58,778 nt of DNA from Hyphomicrobiales bacterium (GTDB taxonomy: Bacteria; Pseudomonadota; Alphaproteobacteria; Rhizobiales; OSC116). Position 1 is the first letter of the stretch. Each line of letters starts with the position of its first letter. The stretch covers positions 1 to 58,778 of the forward strand of contig NVUH01000035.1 in assembly GCA_002401855.1 (NCBI GenBank), written 5' to 3'. The notes beneath the pieces were generated by a model. That model was not told where the DNA came from and searched no databases. It saw only the letters and a list, made by a program, of their open reading frames with translations. Shown piece by piece: positions 27,917 to 37,271 of this stretch. A program made the position numbers and the translations under genes.

Positions 27917-28898
27917 CCGCATCTCCTGTTGTCAGCACTATTTTGCCAATGGCACGGCGCTGCTTTAAATCATTCAATGCCAAAGCCGCATCTTTAAGCG
28001 CATAAGCTTTGCTGATATGCGGGTTTAATTTACCCTGCGCATACCATTCAAACATTTGTGCAAAATTTTCATTATCCAAAGCCAATTCCTTGCCTCTAAA
28101 TGCCCCCCAAAACACCCCCACCACAGAGCAACCCTTGAGCAGCATTAAGTTGACAGGAACTTTGGGTATATCGCCCGAGGCAAAACCAACCACCAACACC
28201 CGTCCACGCCAAGCGGTCGAGCGCAATGCCAATTCAAACATGTCTCCTCCAACGGGATCGTAGACCACATCAACACCCTTGCCTTGGGTCAATGCTTTAA
28301 TGGCATCACGTAGTGGCGTGTCGGTATAATTAATCAGCTCATCAGCACCCGCCGCTTTGGCAGCAGCCAATTTTGCATCGCTACTGGCAGCAGCAATCAC
28401 CCGTGCCCCCATAAGCTTGCCCAATTCAACAGCAGCAAGGCCAACCCCGCCGCCTGCGCCGAGCACCAGCAAAGTCTCGCCCGCTTTAAGTTCTGCCCGT
28501 TGTTTTAACGCATGCATGCTTGTCCCGTAAGTCATCGCAAAGCCTGCAGCAGTTTTGCCATCCATGCCTTTAGGCCGTGGCAATAATTTCTCTTGCTCAA
28601 TCACCATTTGCTCGGCAAAGCCGCCATAAGGCACCATAGCAATCACCGATTCGCCAATGCAATCAGCCGACACGCCGTCGCCCACCGCATCAATAACCCC
28701 TGCCACCTCACCGCCGGGTGAGAATGGAAATTCTGGCTTAAATTGATACTTGCCTTCAATGATCAAAGTGTCAGGAAAGTTACAGCCACAGGCCTCTATA
28801 GCAATGCGCACCTGCCCTGCAGCAGGAGTTAAATCATCAACTTCTTTTAGAGATAGCTTTTCTGGCGGCCCAACCTCGGTGCATAAAACAGCTTTCAT
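27909..28898 (-). CDS. NADPH:quinone oxidoreductase-like MDR protein
   Basis: Zinc-free medium-chain dehydrogenase/reductase of 329 residues. The cofactor motif is GAGGGVGLAAVELGK near residue 148, and the PVGGDMFELALR segment near 245 is typical of the quinone-oxidoreductase/acyl-CoA reductase branch. GGAGG ahead of the ATG at 28898 excludes the longer start at 28934. It is the first gene of the operon to 25042 and is divergent from the FadJ gene, with operator site B between them. Confidence 0.88.
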   Translation of the reverse strand: MKAVLCTEVGPPEKLSLKEVDDLTPAAGQVRIAIEACGCNFPDTLIIEGKYQFKPEFPFSPGGEVAGVIDAVGDGVSADCIGESVIAMVPYGGFAEQMVIEQEKLLPRPKGMDGKTAAGFAMTYGTSMHALKQRAELKAGETLLVLGAGGGVGLAAVELGKLMGARVIAAASSDAKLAAAKAAGADELINYTDTPLRDAIKALTQGKGVDVVYDPVGGDMFELALRSTAWRGRVLVVGFASGDIPKVPVNLMLLKGCSVVGVFWGAFRGKELALDNENFAQMFEWYAQGKLNPHISKAYALKDAALALNDLKQRRAIGKIVLTTGDADE

Positions 28899-28947
28899 TA
28901 TGAATATCCTCCCAAATATGAAATCATTAAACATGACGGTTGACGGC

Positions 28948-28977
28948 TTGTCAATAAAACAACATACTAAGTAGTAT
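28948..28977 (+). promoter_or_regulatory. Candidate promoter of the FadJ operon
   Basis: TTGTCA (28948-28953) and TAGTAT (28972-28977) are separated by 18 bases, the same spacing and -10 hexamer as the promoter at site A. The -10 lies inside the dyad at 28962-28979. Confidence 0.5.
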
Positions 28978-28979
28978 GT
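28962..28979. promoter_or_regulatory. TetR-type operator, site B (FadJ operon and divergent MDR operon)
   Basis: Perfect 7-bp arms ACATACT (28962-28968) and AGTATGT (28973-28979) with a 4-base centre. It lies 24 bases upstream of the FadJ start and 63 bases upstream of the divergent MDR start, so one site can serve both operons. It matches sites A and C in core and spacing. Confidence 0.75.
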
Positions 28980-29003
28980 AAAAAAAATTAAGAAAGAAAA
29001 CGC

Positions 29004-31106
29004 ATGACGAATCCAGTGACATTATTGGTAAAAGACCATATTGGCATCATCACCATTGACAACCCACCGATCAACGCCTTGGGCATAGATGTGCGCAAGG
29101 GTTTAATAAATTGCATAGATGAAGCCGAAGCAAATACCGATGTAAAAGCCGTGATTATCCATGCCAATGGCCGCACATTCCCCCCGGGAGCAGACATTAA
29201 AGAATTTGGCAAACCACCGTTGGAGCCACATTTAGTGATCACTTGCAGTCATGTAGAAAATTGCAGCAAACCAGTGATTGCAGCTTTGCACGGCACGGCA
29301 TTGGGCGGCGGCTTCGAGATTGCTTTGAGCGCACATTTTCGCATCGCCATGCCCAAAACCAAATTCGGCCTACCCGAAGTTGGGTTAGGCATATTACCTG
29401 GCGCCAGTGGCACCCAACGCGTACCACGCATCACAGGTGCCGCAGCAGCTCTAGATATGATGATTTCGGGCAAACCATTCAACGCCAAAAAAGCCCTAGA
29501 TTTAGGCCTAATCGACAGAATTACCGACAATGACGATATATTAAGCGCCGCGATTGAATATGCCACAGACATCATCGCCAATAACACGCCCATCAGCCGC
29601 GTTTGTGACCGCACGGATGGTTTTGCCGATGCCGATAAATACGCCGCAGAGATTGCCGCCACCCGCGCCCAATTGGATAAAAAAGGCGGACTATTTTGCC
29701 AATATGCCATTGTAGATTGCGTTGAGACCGCCGCTAAATTGCCATTTAATGAGGGGTTGATATACGAACGCGAAAAAATCACCGCCTGCATGCAAACTGA
29801 TGAACACACAGCTTTAGTACATGTGTTTTTTGCCGAACGCAAAAGCCCCAAACCACCTGAAGCCCTACGTGCTAAACCGCTAAACATTCAGCAATTGGGC
29901 ATTGTCGGTGGCGGCACCATGGGCGCTGGCATTGCCGTTGCCGCTTTAAATGGCGGCTTAAATGTCACCTTGATTGAACGAGACGCAGACAGCATTAAAC
30001 GCGGCATTCAAAATGTCGAAAAAGTCTATTTACGCAACATCGAAAAAGGCCGCATGAATGAACAGCAAATGGCTGCGGTCATGGCGCGTTTCACGCCTTC
30101 TACTGATTATAGTGATTTATCAGGCGTCGATATGGTGATCGAAGCGGTGTTTGAGCAAATGGATGTTAAGAAAGCAGTGTTTGCAGAATTAGACAAAGTG
30201 CTAAAACCCAACGCCATTCTAGCCAGCAACACATCATATTTAGATGTCAATGAACTAGCTGCCACCACCAAACGACCTGAGAATGTGATAGGTTTGCATT
30301 TCTTCTCACCAGCCAACATCATGCGCCTACTCGAAATTGTCGTACCCGATAATGTATCCGATCAAACCGTATCGACCGCTTTCTCTTTCGCCAAACAACT
30401 TGGCAAAGTGGCGGTACGTGCGGGTGTCTGCGATGGCTTTATCGGCAACCGCATCCTCGGCAAATATGCCCAAGCCGCCACCAATATGATGGAAGATGGC
30501 GCCTCGCCATATCACATGGATAAAGTCATTCGTGGTTTCGGCTACCCAATAGGCGTTTATCAAATGTTTGATTTAGCAGGTGGTGACATTGGCTGGGACA
30601 CACGCAAACGCCTTGCCGAAACACGCGACCCCGCCGAGCGTTATGTACATGTTGATGACCGAATTTGTGAAAATGGCTGGTTTGGCCAAAAGACAGGACG
30701 TGGCTATTATATCTACGAAAATGGCGCCCGCATTGGCAAAGAAGACCCCGAAATTTTAGCCATTATCGACAAAGAGCGCAAAATTGCAGGCATCACACCC
30801 CATGATTTTAGCGAAGAAGAAATCATCGAAACCTATATGGCAGCAATGATTAACGAAGCCGCCAATGTGTTGCACGAAGGCATCGCGCTGCGGCCATCTG
30901 ACATAGATGTCACCGCAATTTATGGCTATGGCTTCCCTCGCCATAAGGGCGGCCCCATGCAATATGCAGACAGCATTGGCTTGAATAAAATACTTGCCAC
31001 CGTTGTGCGTTTAAGCGAAACTGATGCCAATTTTTGGGTGGTATCACCCCTGCTAAGACAGCTAGTGGCCGATGGTGAAAATTTTGCCAGTTTAAATAAC
31101 GTTTAA
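29004..31106 (+). CDS. fadJ: Bifunctional enoyl-CoA hydratase / 3-hydroxyacyl-CoA dehydrogenase
   Basis: Beta-oxidation fusion enzyme of 700 residues that hydrates a 2-enoyl-CoA and oxidises the 3-hydroxyacyl-CoA with NAD. The N-terminal crotonase domain (about 1-190) keeps both catalytic glutamates, Glu105 (GGGFE) and Glu125 (GLPE). The dehydrogenase domain begins near 290 with LGIVGGGTMGAGIA; HFFSPANIMRLLEIV carries the catalytic histidine, and FIGNRI follows. The C-terminal helical repeat includes YGYGFPRHKGGPM. It resembles the FadJ/peroxisomal-bifunctional type rather than the FadB complex subunit. Only a weak purine-rich ribosome-binding site is visible. Confidence 0.92.
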   Translation: MTNPVTLLVKDHIGIITIDNPPINALGIDVRKGLINCIDEAEANTDVKAVIIHANGRTFPPGADIKEFGKPPLEPHLVITCSHVENCSKPVIAALHGTALGGGFEIALSAHFRIAMPKTKFGLPEVGLGILPGASGTQRVPRITGAAAALDMMISGKPFNAKKALDLGLIDRITDNDDILSAAIEYATDIIANNTPISRVCDRTDGFADADKYAAEIAATRAQLDKKGGLFCQYAIVDCVETAAKLPFNEGLIYEREKITACMQTDEHTALVHVFFAERKSPKPPEALRAKPLNIQQLGIVGGGTMGAGIAVAALNGGLNVTLIERDADSIKRGIQNVEKVYLRNIEKGRMNEQQMAAVMARFTPSTDYSDLSGVDMVIEAVFEQMDVKKAVFAELDKVLKPNAILASNTSYLDVNELAATTKRPENVIGLHFFSPANIMRLLEIVVPDNVSDQTVSTAFSFAKQLGKVAVRAGVCDGFIGNRILGKYAQAATNMMEDGASPYHMDKVIRGFGYPIGVYQMFDLAGGDIGWDTRKRLAETRDPAERYVHVDDRICENGWFGQKTGRGYYIYENGARIGKEDPEILAIIDKERKIAGITPHDFSEEEIIETYMAAMINEAANVLHEGIALRPSDIDVTAIYGYGFPRHKGGPMQYADSIGLNKILATVVRLSETDANFWVVSPLLRQLVADGENFASLNNV

Positions 31107-31118
31107 TGGGAGTCTAAT

Positions 31119-31922
31119 ATGAAAGATTACGCCGATAGTGAGCGCCAAGGCAACTGCATTGTGGTGACCATTAACCGCCCCAAAGAGCGTAATCCCATCT
31201 CGGCCGAATTATTCGCCGAGATGAAAAAAGCACTCAAAACGGCGCAAGATGACCCAACTATCGGCGCGGTTATTCTCACTGGCGCATCGCTCGAAAACGG
31301 CCAAGGCTTTTTTTGCGCAGGCGGCAACTTAAATGATTTGGCAGCTTCCGCCGACCGCACGCCCGATGAACGGCGTGAATTATTAGAAAAATTACATAAT
31401 TTCACCCGCATGGTGCGTGACGGCGATGTACCTGTCATTGCCGCGGTCGAAGGCGAGGCAGCCGGCGCAGGTTGCTCTATTGCCCTCACCTGCGATTTTG
31501 TGGTCAGCGCCGAAGATGCCAAATTTTCTGTCGCCTATGTCAATGTCGGCCTCACCCCTGACGGCGGAGTCACCTCATTTTTAGCCGATATCCTACCGCG
31601 TCAATTGGCCAATGAAATGTGTCTACTCGGCAAACAAGTCAGCGCCCAAAGATTTTACGATTTGGGCGTGGTAAACGTGGTAACAGAAAATGGCAACGCC
31701 CTACAAGCCGCGCTAAAACTAGGCGAACGACTAGCCCAAGGCCCGCGCAACACCATTGCCACCATTAAACATTTATGCAGCGCAGCAATTTCCAATGATC
31801 TTGACGCACAATTAGAATTAGAAGCAGTCAAAATGGTCGAAGCCCAAGGCCTGCCCGAGGCCAAAGAAGGCATCGCAGCCTTCTTCGCCAAACGCAAACC
31901 AGATTATGTGAAATTACGCTGA
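31119..31922 (+). CDS. Enoyl-CoA hydratase/isomerase family protein (PaaG-like active site)
   Basis: Crotonase-fold protein of 267 residues, 12 bases after the FadJ gene. The oxyanion-hole segment FFCAGGNLNDL is intact. The first catalytic glutamate position is Ser in GAGCSIAL, and the second region reads VNVGLTPDGG, with an Asp as in PaaG and enoyl-CoA isomerases. It is therefore more likely an isomerase, or a hydratase acting on an unusual substrate, than a standard short-chain hydratase. Confidence 0.87.
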   Translation: MKDYADSERQGNCIVVTINRPKERNPISAELFAEMKKALKTAQDDPTIGAVILTGASLENGQGFFCAGGNLNDLAASADRTPDERRELLEKLHNFTRMVRDGDVPVIAAVEGEAAGAGCSIALTCDFVVSAEDAKFSVAYVNVGLTPDGGVTSFLADILPRQLANEMCLLGKQVSAQRFYDLGVVNVVTENGNALQAALKLGERLAQGPRNTIATIKHLCSAAISNDLDAQLELEAVKMVEAQGLPEAKEGIAAFFAKRKPDYVKLR

Positions 31923-31932
31923 TATTACAATA

Positions 31933-32532
31933 TTATGACCTTGGTTTTTCAAGCTGCCATGTCAAATTAGCTTTTATGGCTGGCCATTCAGAAGCGATGA
32001 CCGAATAAACCGCTGTGTCCCGAACGGTGCCATTGGCCATCACCATATGCGAGCGAAGAACGCCATCAAGCTTAGCCCCAAGCCGTTCAATTGCCCGCCG
32101 GCTCTGAACATTCATAAAATGTGTTCTGAATTCCACGCAATTGCAATCTAACGTCTCAAAAGCATGTTGCAACAATAGTAATTTACACTCGGTATTCAGT
32201 GGCGTTTTTTGAACCGATTGGCGGCACCATGTCGCCCCAATTTCAAGCCTTTTATGTTCGGCCTCAATATTCATATAGGTGGTCATCCCAACCGCCTTAC
32301 CGCTTGCTGCCTCCACAATGGCAAAAGCAAATATAGTGCCCGCTTTATGAAGACCAATGCGCCGTTCAATTTCAGCCACAACATTTTCAGGTTTAGGCAC
32401 GGCAGTATACCACAGACGGTGTAATTCACCATCCGCAGCGGCTTCAACCAAATCATCACAATGCTGCACTGAAAGTGGCACCACCGACACAGAATTACCT
32501 TTAACCGTAAAATCTTCTATCCAGACTGACAT
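31933..32532 (-). CDS. GNAT-family N-acetyltransferase (RimJ/RimL-like)
   Basis: A 199-residue acetyltransferase of the Acetyltransf_3 type. Visible features are the beta-strand GKAVGMTTYMNI, the EIGATW strand that precedes the acetyl-CoA loop, and NVQSRRAIERLGAKLDGVLR, the typical last helix and strand. Members acetylate ribosomal-protein N-termini, aminoacyl groups or small molecules; the substrate here is unknown. It is convergent with the crotonase gene and separated from the dehydrogenase operon by 62 bases, so its link to lipid catabolism is uncertain. Confidence 0.82.
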   Translation of the reverse strand: MSVWIEDFTVKGNSVSVVPLSVQHCDDLVEAAADGELHRLWYTAVPKPENVVAEIERRIGLHKAGTIFAFAIVEAASGKAVGMTTYMNIEAEHKRLEIGATWCRQSVQKTPLNTECKLLLLQHAFETLDCNCVEFRTHFMNVQSRRAIERLGAKLDGVLRSHMVMANGTVRDTAVYSVIASEWPAIKANLTWQLEKPRS

Positions 32533-32594
32533 TTGAATAACTCCGAAATGTAATTTACAAACCCAAAGCTACGCCAAGATTGTTCCGATTACAA

Positions 32595-33719
32595 TTAAGA
32601 TTTAGACAATTCTATATAACGCGCCAAATGATAATCCTCATCACCAAATTGATGATCAATCATCACCAAACGTTTCGCATAGTGACTAACAGGCATTTCC
32701 CATGTCATGCCGATCCCACCATGCAATTGTATGGCCTCTTCGGCAACTTTATGCCCCGTTTCACCAATGGTCAGCTTAGCAGCCGATAGGTTTTTACCAC
32801 GAACAACCGCGTCATCAGACAAAGTTGCCGCATTGATCACTGCCGATCTGGCTTGCTCAATTTCTAGCACCAAATCAACCATACGATGCTGCAACACTTG
32901 AAATTTGCCAATCGGCACACCAAATTGAGTGCGTAATTTTAAAAACTCCAGAGTTTGCAATTTCATCACTTCCATAATGCCCAAGCCTTCGGCTGACAAA
33001 GCCAAATGCGCATAACCCGCCAATGTTTCAAGCAGATCAAATGCCGCCTCACCTCCAGCGATCAGCGCATTTGCGGCAAGCTTAACCTTGGATAAAACCA
33101 CTTCTCCTGAGCGGCCACCATCAACATTGTTATAATCGCGAATTGACAAGCCATCGACACCTGCAGGCACAGCAAATAATGCCAAACCAGTCGCGTCATC
33201 CACACCCCCGCTTAACCGCGCCGAAATAATAATCACATCAGCAATCTGCGCATGTGTAACCACTGATTTCACACCATCTAGCTCATAACCACCAGCGGTT
33301 TTAGTCGCCTTGGTTACCACATGAGCCAGTTCATAATGGCTGGCCTCCTCTTCAAATCCCACCGCACCAATTTTTGCACCTGTCACAATGTCTTCAAGCA
33401 TTGCAGCATGCTCTGCACCACCCGCTGCCAAAGCTTTACCAGCTAACAATGCCCCTAAAAATGGTTCTGGGCACAGAGCCTTACCTAAGGCTTCAAACAC
33501 CAAAGCAATGTCAAATCCTTCACCACTAAACCCGCCTTCATCTTCAGTAAACAACGCACCAATAATGCCCAATTCAACAATTTCTTGCCAAATTTTAGCA
33601 TCATGTCCAGCTTCAGAATAAGCAATCTCATTACGTTTAGTAATTTCATATTTATCAGCCAAAAACCGTGTCAGGGTTTCGTCCAACATACGCCTATCTT
33701 CATTCAATTTAAAATCCAT
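32595..33719 (-). CDS. Acyl-CoA dehydrogenase, small partner of a heteromeric pair
   Basis: FAD-dependent acyl-CoA dehydrogenase family member of 374 residues. The end of the C-terminal domain reads AIQLHGGIGMTWEMPVSHY and it stops soon after, without the YEGT-type segment that carries the catalytic glutamate in medium-chain enzymes. Proteins of this shape pair with a longer partner encoded next door (here 33734-34927), as in the alpha2beta2 dehydrogenases of steroid side-chain degradation. It is the last gene of the six-gene operon. Confidence 0.88.
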   Translation of the reverse strand: MDFKLNEDRRMLDETLTRFLADKYEITKRNEIAYSEAGHDAKIWQEIVELGIIGALFTEDEGGFSGEGFDIALVFEALGKALCPEPFLGALLAGKALAAGGAEHAAMLEDIVTGAKIGAVGFEEEASHYELAHVVTKATKTAGGYELDGVKSVVTHAQIADVIIISARLSGGVDDATGLALFAVPAGVDGLSIRDYNNVDGGRSGEVVLSKVKLAANALIAGGEAAFDLLETLAGYAHLALSAEGLGIMEVMKLQTLEFLKLRTQFGVPIGKFQVLQHRMVDLVLEIEQARSAVINAATLSDDAVVRGKNLSAAKLTIGETGHKVAEEAIQLHGGIGMTWEMPVSHYAKRLVMIDHQFGDEDYHLARYIELSKS

Positions 33720-33733
33720 AATCGCCTCCTTCC

Positions 33734-34927
33734 CTATAGCCCAAGCATCATTTTAGATACAATATTGCGTTGAATCTCATTCGATCCGCCGAAAATAGAC
33801 AATTTACGATGGTTGAAATAATCTTCCGCCGCATGCAAAGCCTCATCTGGCCCCACTTGTCCATTAAAACCTTCATCTGCTGCCTCAGGAAAATAGGGCG
33901 CAGCATAAGCCCCCATCGCACGGCGCATCAGGCTGGTTAATTCTTGATAAATAACCGTGCCCTTAATTTTAAGCAAACTACTCTCAGCCCCAGGCGCACC
34001 GCCTGCTGCCACGTCGGCCAATACACGCAAATTAGTGGTTTTCATATTCTCTAACGCAATCTCCACCCGCGCCACCCGCGCCGCAAAATATGGCTCATCA
34101 AGCAAAGGCTTGCCATGTTTTTTGCGCTTTCGAGCCGCTTGTTTTAAATGCCCTAGCAAAGCAATAGACCCGCCAATACCCGCAATATTCGTACGTTCAT
34201 AAGTCAGCAGATATTTAGCATATGTCCAACCTTTATTCTCTTCACCAACCAAATTCTCAATTGGCACTTTTACATCGGTGAAAAACACTTCATTCACCTC
34301 ATGCCCACCTTCAATTGTAATCACAGGCTTCACATCAATGCCTGCTGTTTTCATATCAATCAGTAAAAACGAAATGCCTTCTTGGCGTTTGCCTTCTTTT
34401 GACGTGCGCACAAGGCAAAAAATCATGTCAGCATGTTGCGCCATGGTCGTCCACGCCTTTTGCCCGTTGACAATGTAATGATCGCCCTCACGCACCGCAG
34501 ATGTTTTCAGTGATGCAAGGTCAGAACCCGCACCAGGTTCAGAATACCCTTGGCACCACCAATCAGAACCATCCAAAATACGCGGCAACCAATGTTTCTT
34601 CTGCGCATCCGAGCCATATTTTATCAGCACAGGCGCCAACATGCTCACCCCAAACGGCACAATACGCGGCGCAAAAGCCAATTCACTTTCCAATTCAAAT
34701 ATAAACTTTTTAACTGGCGTCCAACCCGCGCCGCCATATTCTTTTGGCCAATGATTGGCCAACCAACCACGCTCATTCAATAAAGCGTGCCACTCTTCCA
34801 TTTCAGCTTTACTCGGCGCGCCGCCCAACTTCATTTTAGCCGACAATTCAGGCCGCAATTTTTCTTTTAAAAACGCTTGCACTTCACCGCGGAACGCCTC
34901 TTCTTCAGCACTAAAACTTAAATCCAT
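33734..34927 (-). CDS. Acyl-CoA dehydrogenase, large partner of a heteromeric pair
   Basis: A 397-residue acyl-CoA dehydrogenase with the FAD/substrate segment CQGYSEPGAGSDLASLKT near residue 120 and WTTMAQHAD near 155. The C-terminus reads KLSIFGGSNEIQRN, where Gly stands in the position of the usual catalytic Glu, so the base must lie elsewhere or on the partner. It is 14 bases upstream of the short partner. Together they likely form one active heteromer. Confidence 0.88.
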   Translation of the reverse strand: MDLSFSAEEEAFRGEVQAFLKEKLRPELSAKMKLGGAPSKAEMEEWHALLNERGWLANHWPKEYGGAGWTPVKKFIFELESELAFAPRIVPFGVSMLAPVLIKYGSDAQKKHWLPRILDGSDWWCQGYSEPGAGSDLASLKTSAVREGDHYIVNGQKAWTTMAQHADMIFCLVRTSKEGKRQEGISFLLIDMKTAGIDVKPVITIEGGHEVNEVFFTDVKVPIENLVGEENKGWTYAKYLLTYERTNIAGIGGSIALLGHLKQAARKRKKHGKPLLDEPYFAARVARVEIALENMKTTNLRVLADVAAGGAPGAESSLLKIKGTVIYQELTSLMRRAMGAYAAPYFPEAADEGFNGQVGPDEALHAAEDYFNHRKLSIFGGSNEIQRNIVSKMMLGL

Positions 34928-34938
34928 ATTAAATTCTC

Positions 34939-36069
34939 CTATATCTTTTGCTCACGCAATAACCATTCAATATGGCAAGCCGCATCGCCCAAAAACTCGG
35001 TCAAAACCCGATCACGTTTCATAAACAAACCTAAATCCAATTCATCCGTCATGCCAATACCACCATGCATTTGCACCGCCTCTTCAGTTGCCAATTTGCC
35101 CAATTTTGCAACCTTAGCTTTGGCAGCACGTGATAATTTCTCACACTCTTCGGCATTTTCATCAATAGCATTTAACGCCTGTGCCACCAAAGATGACGTC
35201 TGCTCAATCTCGCAATATAAATGTGCCATACGGTGCTGCAATGTCTGAAACACCCCAATCAGCACACCAAATTGCTTACGCGTGTTTAAATATTCCACCG
35301 TGCGTGCCGCGCATTCCTTTGCCATACCCAATTGCTCAGCCGCCACCACCGCGCGCCCTGCACACAATGCTTTGGCCAAAGCCTTTTCAGCCACCTCGCC
35401 TTTGGCGATCAGTGTATTTTCGTTCAAGCGACAATTCTTTATGTAGAAACTTGCATAATTACGATGATCCAACAGTTTTTGCGGCGCAATGTCACAACAA
35501 GATGTACCAAAACAAGCTTCTAATGGATCCAACCAAAACAATGTCAATTCACCTTCAAGCATAGCGCTCACGATCAGCCTGTCCGCACCCATACCGTCAG
35601 CAATAAAACTCTTATCTCCACTCAGCAAATAACCATCGCCATCACGCACCGCTTGGGTTTTAATTTGCCCAGGCCTATGTTTCGCGCCCTCGTCTATCGC
35701 CAACGCCACCACACATTCACCCATGGCAATTTTCATGCCCCATTCGGTCAACATATCGCCGCCTATTTCGCGCAATATGGTCGCTGACAATATGGCAGTC
35801 GAAACAAACGGCATAGCGGTTAAATTTCGCCCCATCTGTTCGGCAATCAAACCTGCCGCTCGATAACCAAAATCGCTACCACCGTATTCTTCAGGCAACA
35901 CCAAACCCATCCAGCCCAAATCAGCCATCTGCCTATATGCGGTAGCATCATAACCGAGTGGTTCGTCACCATCTCGCAATGCCCGAAACGCCGCCACACT
36001 TTGTTTTTTAGCCAAATAGCCTGTGGCGCTATTCAATAACATTTGATGATCTTCTATTAAAATTTCCAT
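34939..36069 (-). CDS. Acyl-CoA dehydrogenase, small partner of a second heteromeric pair
   Basis: A 376-residue dehydrogenase of the same short type: it has EEAVQMHGGIGMTDELDLG near the C-terminus and no catalytic-Glu segment after it. The start is the ATG at 36069; a TTG two codons earlier overlaps the upstream stop and is less likely. It pairs by position with 36072-37250, from which it is separated by 2 bases. Confidence 0.88.
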   Translation of the reverse strand: MEILIEDHQMLLNSATGYLAKKQSVAAFRALRDGDEPLGYDATAYRQMADLGWMGLVLPEEYGGSDFGYRAAGLIAEQMGRNLTAMPFVSTAILSATILREIGGDMLTEWGMKIAMGECVVALAIDEGAKHRPGQIKTQAVRDGDGYLLSGDKSFIADGMGADRLIVSAMLEGELTLFWLDPLEACFGTSCCDIAPQKLLDHRNYASFYIKNCRLNENTLIAKGEVAEKALAKALCAGRAVVAAEQLGMAKECAARTVEYLNTRKQFGVLIGVFQTLQHRMAHLYCEIEQTSSLVAQALNAIDENAEECEKLSRAAKAKVAKLGKLATEEAVQMHGGIGMTDELDLGLFMKRDRVLTEFLGDAACHIEWLLREQKI

Positions 36070-36071
36070 AA

Positions 36072-37250
36072 TCAACTCGGTATTTTTAAAATTGCTTTAG
36101 ATAATATTGACAACATAATTTCAGACGTACCGCCCTCAATTGAATTGCCTTTAGAGCGCAGCCATGAGCGCGGAGCTTGCGGCGCTAAATTGCCTACATC
36201 CTCCCACGTTAAAGCATCTACCCCACCGCTAGCCATTAGTAAATTTTGGCGGGTTTTGTTCAGCTCTGTGCCCAAATATTTTAGCTCGGCCGAACGCGCC
36301 CCCAACTGATTGCCCGCTCGCATATAGGCCTTGGTCATATCCATATGAGCATCAAATGCCATCTCATCAACAATAAAACCGCCAATTTCAGCACGCAATA
36401 TTGGATCATCCAATTGTCCGTCGTCATCAAGACCAATGGCATCCCGAGCCGTGCCGCACACATCATCACCGCCAAATAACAGGTCAGAACTGCCAATCAT
36501 TTCGCGTTCATGCGTCAACAGATATTTGGCAATCGTCCACCCCTCGCCGCGACCACCAATAATATTGGTTTTAGGCACCCGCACCTCATCAAAAAACGTT
36601 TCGCAAAATGGTGAAGAACCTGAAATAAGTTTGATTGGTTTGGTGCTGACACCCTTGCTTTTCATATCAAATAATAAAAACGAAATGCCTTTATGTTTGG
36701 GTTCATCTGGCTCAGTGCGCACCAAACAGAAAATCCAATCGGCTTGGTCAGCATAAGATGTCCAAACCTTTTGACCTGAGACAATAAAATCATCACCGTC
36801 ATCCACACCTTTGGTTTTTACCGAAGCCAAATCAGACCCTGCATCTGGCTCAGAATAACCTTGGCACCATCTAATCTCACCACGCGCAATTTGTGGCAAA
36901 TATAGAAGTTTTTGTTGCTCACTGCCATATTCCAACAATGCAGGCCCCAACATGCTGATACCAAAACTTTGCAATGGCGAACGGGCATTTATGTTTGTCA
37001 ATTCTTCGGCCAATATCTTTTGCTTATCACCGTTTAAACCGCCACCACCATAGGATTTCGGCCATGCGGGTACAGTCCAACCTCTTGCCGCCATATCATT
37101 CAACCAACTATGCTGTGCATTATTGATAAACACAAAATCACGCCCGCCCCAACAAATCTCGTCATCGGTGATCGGCATACGCATTTCAGGCGGGCAATGA
37201 TCGGCCAGCCATGTTTTCACTTCACTTCTAAATATTTCAACTTCGTTCAT
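36072..37250 (-). CDS. Acyl-CoA dehydrogenase, large partner of a second heteromeric pair
   Basis: A 392-residue dehydrogenase with CQGYSEPDAGSDLASVKT near residue 125 and WTSYADQAD near 160. The C-terminus GNSIEGGTSEIMLSIL has Gly where medium-chain enzymes have the catalytic Glu. The ATG at 37250 was preferred over a TTG at 37262. The order large then small repeats the arrangement of the first pair, suggesting duplication followed by specialisation for a different acyl intermediate. Confidence 0.88.
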   Translation of the reverse strand: MNEVEIFRSEVKTWLADHCPPEMRMPITDDEICWGGRDFVFINNAQHSWLNDMAARGWTVPAWPKSYGGGGLNGDKQKILAEELTNINARSPLQSFGISMLGPALLEYGSEQQKLLYLPQIARGEIRWCQGYSEPDAGSDLASVKTKGVDDGDDFIVSGQKVWTSYADQADWIFCLVRTEPDEPKHKGISFLLFDMKSKGVSTKPIKLISGSSPFCETFFDEVRVPKTNIIGGRGEGWTIAKYLLTHEREMIGSSDLLFGGDDVCGTARDAIGLDDDGQLDDPILRAEIGGFIVDEMAFDAHMDMTKAYMRAGNQLGARSAELKYLGTELNKTRQNLLMASGGVDALTWEDVGNLAPQAPRSWLRSKGNSIEGGTSEIMLSILSKAILKIPS

Positions 37251-37271
37251 AATGTCTTTCAATTAAGTCTC

